Below, piece by piece: positions 54,522 through 61,758 of a DNA stretch of 64,000 nt. The notes beneath the pieces are model-generated. The model saw nothing but the letters and a program-made list of their open reading frames with translations, did not search any database and was not told the origin of the DNA. The translations under genes were made by a program, and so were the position numbers. Within the stretch, counting starts at the first letter, position 1. Every line of letters starts with the position of its first letter. The DNA lies in assembly GCA_015689775.1 (NCBI GenBank), contig WVSR01000001.1, positions 1,241,501-1,305,500 of the forward strand, given 5' to 3'. The DNA comes from Rhodobacterales bacterium LSUCC0387. Lineage in GTDB: Bacteria; Pseudomonadota; Alphaproteobacteria; Rhodobacterales; Rhodobacteraceae.

Positions 54522-55370
54522 ATGCGCTGGGATGGCGCCCCTCAGATCACGCCCGCACCTATGGGGGTTTTGGGTGTTCTGCGCGCCTGTCAGCGCGGGG
54601 CTGCGATCCTTCTGGTCATTGGGTTTGGGTTTTTGACCCTGCTTTTGTGCCGCGTGCCAGAGCGCGTCATAGCGGGGCCCTTGCGCCGCCCTGTAACCGC
54701 GCGGATCACACAAATCGTCTGCGTCTTTGTCTGTGTGATTTTAGGCCTCAAGGTGACGCGCCAAGGAAATTTGGCACATGGTGCGGGCGCGATTGTCGCC
54801 AATCATGTCTCTTGGCTAGATATTTTGCCGCTCAATGCAGGCGGGCCTGTGGTATTCGTGGCAAAATCCGAAGTGCGCGATTGGGCGGGTATTGGCATTT
54901 TGGCGCGCGGGGCAGGCACCTTGTTTATCGAGCGGCGGCGCATGGCTGCAAAAGATCAAAATCGCCTGTTGCATATGCGCCTTGCAGAAGGCGCCGAGCG
55001 TTTGGTGTTTTTCCCAGAAGGCACATCCACCGATGGGTTGCGAGTTTTACCATTCCGTTCAAGCCTGTTTGAGGCGTTTTTTGCGGCTGAGCTGCCACGG
55101 GATATGACGGTGCAGCCCGTCACCATCGCCTATCACGCCCCCGCAGGCGAAAGTCCCGCCTTTTATGGGTGGTGGGGGGATCAATCCTTTGGTGCGGGTC
55201 TCATGCGGGTGCTGTCTGTCCGTAAAAATGGCCATGCCGCTGTGATCTATCACGCACCATTGCGCGTCTCAGAGTTTGCATCGCGCAAGGCACTGGCGCA
55301 GGCGGCTGAAAAGGCCGTGCGTGCAGGGCTTCTGCGGGCCCTTAGCCCAGAGGGGACAGAAGTGTCTTAA
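54522..55370 (+). CDS. olsA: Lyso-ornithine lipid O-acyltransferase
   Basis: Second enzyme of ornithine-lipid synthesis, adding a fatty acid to the hydroxyl of lyso-ornithine lipid. The 282-residue PlsC-type acyltransferase has a hydrophobic N-terminal region (AAILLVIGFGFLTLLLC, ITQIVCVFVCVILG), the acyltransferase box NHVSWLD, FIERRR and FFPEGTSTDG. It starts four bases after the olsB stop. Its 3' end overlaps the converging ThiE-like gene by 29 bases. Confidence 0.92.
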   Translation: MRWDGAPQITPAPMGVLGVLRACQRGAAILLVIGFGFLTLLLCRVPERVIAGPLRRPVTARITQIVCVFVCVILGLKVTRQGNLAHGAGAIVANHVSWLDILPLNAGGPVVFVAKSEVRDWAGIGILARGAGTLFIERRRMAAKDQNRLLHMRLAEGAERLVFFPEGTSTDGLRVLPFRSSLFEAFFAAELPRDMTVQPVTIAYHAPAGESPAFYGWWGDQSFGAGLMRVLSVRKNGHAAVIYHAPLRVSEFASRKALAQAAEKAVRAGLLRALSPEGTEVS

Positions 55371-55962
55371 GGGCTGCCACAGGGTCGTCTTTGCGCCAAA
55401 TTTCTTCACCTATGGCGAAGAAATCCGTGATCGGCGCAAGCCGTTCGATATCTGCAAGTGTCAGCGCGCCTTCGGCCACGACTGGCAGTTCGATCATCTG
55501 GCTCCACCATGCAAAAAGACCATCTTCGGCGCGGCTACCATCACCAAGACTTGTGTCGCCAACGGGGCCGAAACTGATGTAATCCGCCCCCATTTCCCCT
55601 GCATTCATCCCATCATGCCGGGAATTGGCGCAGAAACAGCCAATGATTGCATCGCCGCCAAGATCCGCACGGGTTTTGCGTGCGCCGCGCGACCCATCCA
55701 AGAGATGTACGCCATCAAGGCCCAAGCGTTCTACCAGTTTGATATGTTCTGACATCACCAAAGGGATGTCGCGGGCATGGGAGATTTCGCGCAAGTGATC
55801 TGCCGCGCGCGAGAGGTCATCTTCATCGCGGCTTGCCAGAGACAGACGCAGGCAGGCGATAGGATAGGCATCCAAAACCGCCGCAAGCTGTGCGCCAAAG
55901 CCCGTCAGCTCAAAATTTGGCGGGGTAACAAGGTAAATCTGTGGAATATCCATGTCGGACAT
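55342..55962 (-). CDS. ThiE-like thiamine phosphate synthase family protein
   Basis: A 206-residue TIM-barrel protein of the thiamine-phosphate synthase family. From the ATG in MSDMDIPQIYLVTPP it shows LVMSEHIKLVERLGLDGVHL, then ADYISFGPVGDTSLGDGSR and VVAEGALTLADIERL. The normal GPIF/T-P-T-K type motif is changed to GPVGDTSLGD and the HLGQ motif is replaced by HLLDG, so true ThiE activity is doubtful; it may be a divergent paralogue found in Rhodobacteraceae. No other thi gene is near. An ATG 24 codons upstream is also possible. Confidence 0.8.
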   Translation of the reverse strand: MSDMDIPQIYLVTPPNFELTGFGAQLAAVLDAYPIACLRLSLASRDEDDLSRAADHLREISHARDIPLVMSEHIKLVERLGLDGVHLLDGSRGARKTRADLGGDAIIGCFCANSRHDGMNAGEMGADYISFGPVGDTSLGDGSRAEDGLFAWWSQMIELPVVAEGALTLADIERLAPITDFFAIGEEIWRKDDPVAALKTLLSPLG

Positions 55963-56062
55963 AGCGATGCCTCTTGTCAGTCTTTGTTTGTTCCTAATGG
56001 TTTGCTTTGCGTTCAGCAATGGGGCGCTTGGCAAGAATGTCGCCGCGCGCTATGGCAGGTTC

Positions 56063-56830
56063 ATGAGTGACGATAGCCAAATTCCCCCAACCGCCCATCC
56101 AATACCCTGTTTCGTGCTTGTGCGCCCGCAGATGGGCGAGAATATTGGTGCGGCTGCGCGGGCGATGTGGAATTTCGGCCTGAACCATATGCGCCTTGTG
56201 GCCCCGCGCGATGGGTGGCCGAATGAACGCGCGGTGGCCTTGGCCAGTGGCGCCGCGGGCGTGGTGCTTGACCCTGCTTTGGTGGTGGAGACAACGCCCG
56301 AGGCGATTAGCGATTGCACGCATGTATTCGTGACCACCGCCCGTGAACGGGGCCTGACCAAACCGATCCTCAGCCCTGAGGCGGCTATGGCGCAGGCGCG
56401 GGCTGTCCATGCCGCGGGGGGCAAGGCTGCTGTGATCTTTGGCCCTGAGCGCGCAGGTTTGGAAAATGACGATATCGCGCGGGCTGATGCGATTATCACC
56501 GTGCCCGTGAACCCTGATTTTCCATCGCTCAATCTGGCGCAATCGGTGCTGCTATGCGCTTATGAATGGCGCCGCCAAACCACCGATGTGGTCGAGATAC
56601 ACATGGAATTTGCCCGCAGCGATTTTGCCACGGCAATTGAGGTGGAAAAACTGGCGGATCATTACGAAGAAAAGCTTGATGAAATGGGCTATTTCTTTCC
56701 CGAAACAAAGGCCTCCGGGATGAAGCTGGTTTTGCGCAATCTGTGGGGGCGTCTGCCCCTAACGCGGGCTGATGTTCAGCTGTTCCATGGCATTTTGCGA
56801 CAGATGCAGCGTTGGCGTGATCGGACCTAG
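56063..56830 (+). CDS. trmJ: tRNA (cytidine/uridine-2'-O) methyltransferase TrmJ
   Basis: SPOUT-class methyltransferase that modifies the ribose at position 32 of several tRNAs. The 255-residue protein has the N-terminal FVLVRPQMGENIGAAARAM and NFGLNHMRLVAP, then the knotted SAM-binding segments VIFGPERAGLENDDI and SLNLAQSVLLCAYEW, followed by a helical C-terminal extension typical of TrmJ. The first ATG of the open frame is earlier, but this start gives the family N-terminus. Confidence 0.92.
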   Translation: MSDDSQIPPTAHPIPCFVLVRPQMGENIGAAARAMWNFGLNHMRLVAPRDGWPNERAVALASGAAGVVLDPALVVETTPEAISDCTHVFVTTARERGLTKPILSPEAAMAQARAVHAAGGKAAVIFGPERAGLENDDIARADAIITVPVNPDFPSLNLAQSVLLCAYEWRRQTTDVVEIHMEFARSDFATAIEVEKLADHYEEKLDEMGYFFPETKASGMKLVLRNLWGRLPLTRADVQLFHGILRQMQRWRDRT

Positions 56831-56912
56831 CGCCAAACTGCCGCGCATTCTTGCGAAGCCTTTGCCAAGGCGCTAGGTCTTTTACCAAATGAAGATCGAG
56901 AGGGGCCGCGCC

Positions 56913-58070
56913 ATGAGCCGCAATATTTTCGAAGAGGTCGACCAATCAGGCAAACGGCGCTCTGAGGCGGGTAAAACAGGCCCGAACCCTTCGGGAATTT
57001 CCCGTGACACGGGCGCGGCGCGCACATGGATGCGGGCCTATTTGGCGGTTCTCTTTGTTATGGTTGCGGCAATGATTGCCATTGGTGGCATGACGCGCCT
57101 GACCGATTCAGGCTTGTCTATCGTAGAATGGGCGCCGATTTCCGGGGCAATCCCGCCGCTAAGTGATGACCAGTGGCAAGAGCAATTCACCGCCTATCAG
57201 CAGACAACGGAATACCAAGAGCAAAATCGCGGGATGTCGATGGCTGAGTTTAAGTATATTTTTTGGTGGGAATGGGGGCATCGGCAATGGGGGCGCGCAA
57301 TCGGTCTTGTTTGGGCCCTCGGGTTTGCCGCGCTTGCGCTCTCTGGCAATCTGATCAAGGGGTGGGTGCCAAAAATCGTGGCGCTTGGTGCGCTTGGTGG
57401 TCTGCAAGGGGCCATCGGATGGTGGATGGTCTATTCTGGTCTTGCGCCTGGTATGTTTGATGTCGCCTCCTATCGGTTGGCGACACATTTGGGCGTTGCG
57501 TTTTTTATCCTTGCCCTTATCACATGGTTCATCTTGCACCTTAGCCGACCTGCGCCCGCGCTATTGGTGGCGCGGCGTGCAGGCGATAAGCGCCTTTTTG
57601 GTATGACCACGGGGCTTTTGCATCTCACCTTTTTGCAAGTCTTGGTCGGGGCCTTGGTCGCAGGGATTGATGCAGGGCGCAATTATATCGATTGGCCTTT
57701 GATGGCGGGCGGGTTCACCCCGCCTGATGTGTGGGCGATTGAACCTTGGTATCGCAATCTGTTCGAAAATGATGGCACCGTCCAATTCATCCATCGGATG
57801 CTAGGCTATCTGGTCTTTGCCTATGGGATTGCGATTTGGCTCAACGGGCGCAAATCGGGCAATGCGATGGTGCGCCAATCCTATGCGTGGATGGCGGTCA
57901 TGCTGTTTGGGCAGGTGGTGATTGGGATTGTGACGGTGATGCATTCTGCACCGATTGCCCTTGGTTTGACCCATCAGCTTGGCGCTGTGGCCTTGGTCGT
58001 TTTGATTTTGCGCGCGCGGTTCCTTGCGATTTATCCGCCTGCGCAATCCTTGCGTGGGGCGGCGGCATGA
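56913..58070 (+). CDS. ctaA: Heme A synthase
   Basis: Oxidises the C8 methyl of heme O to the formyl of heme A for cytochrome c oxidase. The 385-residue membrane protein (COX15 type) has eight hydrophobic segments. The heme-ligand histidines lie in WEWGHRQWGRAIG, LATHLGVAF, FIHRMLGYL and LTHQLGAVAL, and the first helix is followed by the conserved GGMTRLTDSGLSIVEW. The start is at the second ATG (MSRNIFEEVDQ). Its stop overlaps the start of the M32 peptidase gene by four bases. Confidence 0.96.
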   Translation: MSRNIFEEVDQSGKRRSEAGKTGPNPSGISRDTGAARTWMRAYLAVLFVMVAAMIAIGGMTRLTDSGLSIVEWAPISGAIPPLSDDQWQEQFTAYQQTTEYQEQNRGMSMAEFKYIFWWEWGHRQWGRAIGLVWALGFAALALSGNLIKGWVPKIVALGALGGLQGAIGWWMVYSGLAPGMFDVASYRLATHLGVAFFILALITWFILHLSRPAPALLVARRAGDKRLFGMTTGLLHLTFLQVLVGALVAGIDAGRNYIDWPLMAGGFTPPDVWAIEPWYRNLFENDGTVQFIHRMLGYLVFAYGIAIWLNGRKSGNAMVRQSYAWMAVMLFGQVVIGIVTVMHSAPIALGLTHQLGAVALVVLILRARFLAIYPPAQSLRGAAA

Positions 58071-59545
58071 GCGCGATGAAGGATCTCTTGGCGTATGCAG
58101 CGCAAACCGCCGCGCTTGAGCAGGTCGCAGGGCGGTTGCATTGGGATCAAGAAACGATGATGCCCAAAGGTGCAGCGGCACAGCGCGCCGAAGAAATCGC
58201 TGCGATGGAGGGTGTGCTTCACGCCCGCCGCACCGATCCTACACTTGGCGAACTGCTGGAAACCGCACAGGCTGAAACGGATTTTGAAGCATCCTCTTTA
58301 CGGCTGATTTCGCGGTCTTATCAGCGTGCCACGAAAATCCCCGCGCGTTTGGCGGCGGAATTGGCGCGGACGGCCTCGCTGGCCCATGGGGTCTGGGCCA
58401 AGGCACGCGCCGAGGATGATGTTGCGGGGTTCCTGCCTGTTCTTGATCAACTGATCACCTTGCGCCGCGAAGAGGCTGCCTGTCTGTCGGGCGAGACGCG
58501 TGGTGTGGCCCTCTATGATGCCCTATTAAACGATTACGAACCCGAAATGCGTGCCACCGAAATCGCGGCCCTGTTTGATGCAATGCGCCCGCGCCTTGTG
58601 GCCTTGCGCGCGGCGATCCTTGAGAAACCGATGTCCGCGGCAATATCGGGTGATTTTGACGAGGCGGCGCAGCTTGCCCTGACGCGAGAGATTGCCTTGG
58701 CCTTTGGCTATGATCTCGACAAAGGGCGGATTGATCTTGCAGTTCACCCGTTTTCTTCCGGCTCAGGCAGTGACAGTCGCATCACCACGCGGGTTGCGCG
58801 GGATGATCCGTTTAATGCGCTTTATTCGACCATTCACGAAGTGGGCCATGCCTGCTACGAGCAAAATATTGACCCGCTCTATCACTTGACCGCATTGGGG
58901 CAGGGGGCCTCGATGGGGGTGCATGAAAGCCAAAGCCGCATTTACGAAAATCAGCTTGGTCGATCCCTGCCTTTTGTGACATGGCTTTATGGGCAGATGC
59001 AAACGGCCTTTGGTGTGCTGTCAACGGATAGCCCTGCCGCGCTTTATGCGTCGATCAATCGGGTTGCCAAAGGCTATATCCGCACCGAGGCCGATGAGGT
59101 GCAGTATAACCTGCACATCATGCTGCGGTTTGATCTTGAGCAGGCATTGATCAGTGGTGATCTGGCCGTGGGTGATCTTGAGGCGGCATGGAATGATCGC
59201 TTTATGGCTGATTTTGGTTTTGCCGTGGACAAACCAAGCCACGGGTTGATGCAAGATGTGCATTGGTCGGCGGGCCTGTTTGGATATTTCCCCACCTATG
59301 CGCTTGGCAATGTCTATGCGGGCTGCTTGATGCAGGTTTTGCGCTCGGATGTGCCGAATTTGGATGCAGAATTGGCAAAGGGCAATCCACGCCCTGCAAC
59401 CGATTGGCTGCGCGAGAGATTGCAACGCCATGGCAGCCTTAAACCGCCGCGCCAGACGATTGAGGATTCAATCGGTGGGCCTGTCTCCCCAGAGCCACTG
59501 TTACGCTATCTTGAGGAAAAATTTGGCGCCCTTTACGGGCTTTAG
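58067..59545 (+). CDS. M32-family metallocarboxypeptidase
   Basis: Zinc carboxypeptidase of the Taq/Pfu family, which removes C-terminal residues from peptides in the cytoplasm. The 492-residue helical protein has the zinc motif HEVGHACYEQ (near residue 260), the upstream substrate segment AVHPFSSGSGSDSRITTR, the glutamate region GVHESQSRIYENQLGRS and the downstream PTYALGNVYAGCL. Its ATG overlaps the ctaA stop codon (ATGA), so it is translationally coupled to heme A synthase, although no functional link is known. Confidence 0.94.
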   Translation: MSAMKDLLAYAAQTAALEQVAGRLHWDQETMMPKGAAAQRAEEIAAMEGVLHARRTDPTLGELLETAQAETDFEASSLRLISRSYQRATKIPARLAAELARTASLAHGVWAKARAEDDVAGFLPVLDQLITLRREEAACLSGETRGVALYDALLNDYEPEMRATEIAALFDAMRPRLVALRAAILEKPMSAAISGDFDEAAQLALTREIALAFGYDLDKGRIDLAVHPFSSGSGSDSRITTRVARDDPFNALYSTIHEVGHACYEQNIDPLYHLTALGQGASMGVHESQSRIYENQLGRSLPFVTWLYGQMQTAFGVLSTDSPAALYASINRVAKGYIRTEADEVQYNLHIMLRFDLEQALISGDLAVGDLEAAWNDRFMADFGFAVDKPSHGLMQDVHWSAGLFGYFPTYALGNVYAGCLMQVLRSDVPNLDAELAKGNPRPATDWLRERLQRHGSLKPPRQTIEDSIGGPVSPEPLLRYLEEKFGALYGL

Positions 59546-59624
59546 CCCTGAGCGTGCAGCGCCCCTTTTTCTTCGGTGCTGCTGCCGTTAAACAAAAGAG
59601 CAGCAATAGGGAAAGTGCATCACG

Positions 59625-61040
59625 ATGGCTGAAATTTTAGATCTTCCGCGTAATGAGCATGGCATTGCCGCCGTTATCGACGCGCTTGCGGGGCAATTTG
59701 GGGCGCGGCTTGCCACCAGTGCTGCCTTGCGCGAACAGCATGGCCACACCACCACATGGCTGCGCACCCAAGCGCCTGATGCTGTGGTTTTTGTGCAATC
59801 CACCGAGGAAGTCCAAGATGTCGTGCGCTTGTGCGCGCGTCATCATGTGCCTGTGATCCCCTTTGGGGCAGGCTCATCCCTTGAGGGGCATGTGAATGCA
59901 TCCGCGGGGGGTATTTGCATTGATTTTAGTCAGATGAACCGCATTCTTCGGGTCAGCGCCGAGGATATGGATGTCGTGATTGAGCCAGGTGTCACGCGCA
60001 AGGCGTTGAACACCTATTTGCGCGACACGGGGCTGTTCTTTCCCGTGGATCCAGGGGCGGATGCAACGCTTGGCGGCATGGCGGCCACGGGGGCAAGCGG
60101 CACGAATGCCGTGCGCTACGGCACGATGAAGGAAAATATTCTTGGGCTTAAGGCGGTTTTGCCATCTGGGGAGATTGTGAAAACCGCCGGGCGGGCGCGA
60201 AAATCTTCGGCAGGTTATGATTTGACCCATCTGATGATCGGCTCTGAAGGCACGCTTGGCCTGATCAGTGAGTTAACTTTGCGTTTGCGGGGTATCCCTG
60301 CGGCCATTTCTGCGGCGACCTGCTCTTTCCCTTCGGTTGAGTCTGCCTGCGAATGTGTCATTGCGATTGTGCAATATGGATTGCCCGTGGCGCGCATTGA
60401 ATTGCTGGACAAGCTGATGGTTGAGGCAGTCAATCGCCATTCCAAACTGTCCCTGCCAGAAACGCCGCTTTTACTGCTGGAATTTCATGGTAGTGAGACA
60501 GGCGTGGCTGAGGATGCGGCGAGTTTTGGCGAGATTGCAGCTGATTTTGGCGGCACGGGCTTTGCCGCAACCACCCTCGAGGAGGAGCGCAATCAACTGT
60601 GGCAAGCGCGCCATGATGCCTATTGGGCGGGTTTGGCCTTGCGCACCGGAGCGAAAGGGATTTCCACTGATATTTGCGTGCCCGTCAGCCGTCTGGCCGA
60701 AGCTGTAACAAAGGCACAGACGCGTGCGTCAGAATTGGGTATGATTGCCCCCGTTGTGGGCCATGTGGGCGATGGAAATTTCCATGTATTGATGCTGATC
60801 GACACGGACATCCCTGCCGAGGTTGAGATGGCTGAAGGGTTTGTTGCATGGCTCAATGATATGGCGATTGCGATGGAGGGCACCTGCACAGGTGAGCACG
60901 GCATCGGCCAAGGCAAAGCCGCCTATCTGATCCGCGAATTAGGGCCAGAGGCGATGGAGGTCATGGCCACAATCAAGCGTGGGATTGATCCGCAAAATAT
61001 TTTCAATCCAGGAAAAATGGGATTGCCCAATTATGGCTGA
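59625..61040 (+). CDS. FAD-linked oxidoreductase, D-lactate dehydrogenase / GlcD type
   Basis: Flavoenzyme of the PCMH-FAD family with a C-terminal FAD-oxidase domain. The 471-residue protein contains VPVIPFGAGSSLEGHVNAS, the FAD segment DPGADATLGGMAATGASGTNAVRYGTMKEN, and the catalytic-site sequence GHVGDGNFHVLML and GTCTGEHGIGQGK, typical of D-lactate dehydrogenase (cytochrome) and glycolate oxidase GlcD. D-lactate is the more likely substrate because glcE and glcF are not adjacent, but this is an inference. Eight bases overlap with the next gene. Confidence 0.88.
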   Translation: MAEILDLPRNEHGIAAVIDALAGQFGARLATSAALREQHGHTTTWLRTQAPDAVVFVQSTEEVQDVVRLCARHHVPVIPFGAGSSLEGHVNASAGGICIDFSQMNRILRVSAEDMDVVIEPGVTRKALNTYLRDTGLFFPVDPGADATLGGMAATGASGTNAVRYGTMKENILGLKAVLPSGEIVKTAGRARKSSAGYDLTHLMIGSEGTLGLISELTLRLRGIPAAISAATCSFPSVESACECVIAIVQYGLPVARIELLDKLMVEAVNRHSKLSLPETPLLLLEFHGSETGVAEDAASFGEIAADFGGTGFAATTLEEERNQLWQARHDAYWAGLALRTGAKGISTDICVPVSRLAEAVTKAQTRASELGMIAPVVGHVGDGNFHVLMLIDTDIPAEVEMAEGFVAWLNDMAIAMEGTCTGEHGIGQGKAAYLIRELGPEAMEVMATIKRGIDPQNIFNPGKMGLPNYG

Positions 61041-61758
61041 ACACCGACCCGATACCCACAATGTTCCGGCTGCTCATGAGGAACCGCATTTGTCGCAACG
61101 CTCAGGATGGCTGCGCGCGGCGGTGATGGGGGCGAATGATGGGATTTTGTCGACAGCTTCGTTGATCGTGGGGGTTGCTGCGGGCGGTGCGGATCAAGGA
61201 ATGATCCTATTGTCAGGGATCGCGGGCATGGTCGCGGGGGCGATGTCGATGGCGGCGGGGGAATATGTTTCCGTCTCAAGCCAAGCCGATGTTGAGCGCG
61301 CCGATGTCGAGCGCGAAAAGCGCGAGTTGAAATTGAACCCCGCGGGCGAATTGGCCGAATTGGCTGCTATTTATCGTCAACGGGGCTTGTCTGAGCAGTT
61401 GGCCGATGAGGTGGCGCGCGAATTGACCCGAAAAGACGCGCTGAGCGCACATTTGCGCGATGAGATTGGGCTGACCGATCTTTCCCCACCCAAACCTGTT
61501 GAGGCAGGGGTCGTGTCTGCCGCGACATTTGCCGGCGGTGCTTTGGTGCCGTTGCTGATGGGGGTCGTGGCCCCGCATGATCAGGTAGAGATTTGGGTGG
61601 GGGCGGCCACATTGGCGGCCCTTGGCACGCTTGGTGCGCTTGGTGCGCAGGCCGGCGGCGCCCCCAAAGGGCGCGCCGCATTCCGTGTCATGTTCTGGGG
61701 TGTGTTGGCGATGGTGGCCACATCTCTAATTGGCCGCGCCGTGGGGTTGGCGATCTAG
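61033..61758 (+). CDS. VIT1/CCC1-family metal transporter
   Basis: Membrane protein of the VIT1/CCC1 family, which transports Fe2+ or Mn2+ out of the cytoplasm or into a compartment. The 241-residue protein has five predicted helices, the opening AAVMGANDGILSTASLIVGV, GMSMAAGEYVSVSSQADVE-like sequence and a charged cytoplasmic region (ADVEREKRELKLNP, EVARELTRKDAL) that binds metal in the family. Its start overlaps the preceding dehydrogenase gene by eight bases. Its stop overlaps the putA stop on the other strand. Confidence 0.9.
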   Translation: MAEHRPDTHNVPAAHEEPHLSQRSGWLRAAVMGANDGILSTASLIVGVAAGGADQGMILLSGIAGMVAGAMSMAAGEYVSVSSQADVERADVEREKRELKLNPAGELAELAAIYRQRGLSEQLADEVARELTRKDALSAHLRDEIGLTDLSPPKPVEAGVVSAATFAGGALVPLLMGVVAPHDQVEIWVGAATLAALGTLGALGAQAGGAPKGRAAFRVMFWGVLAMVATSLIGRAVGLAI

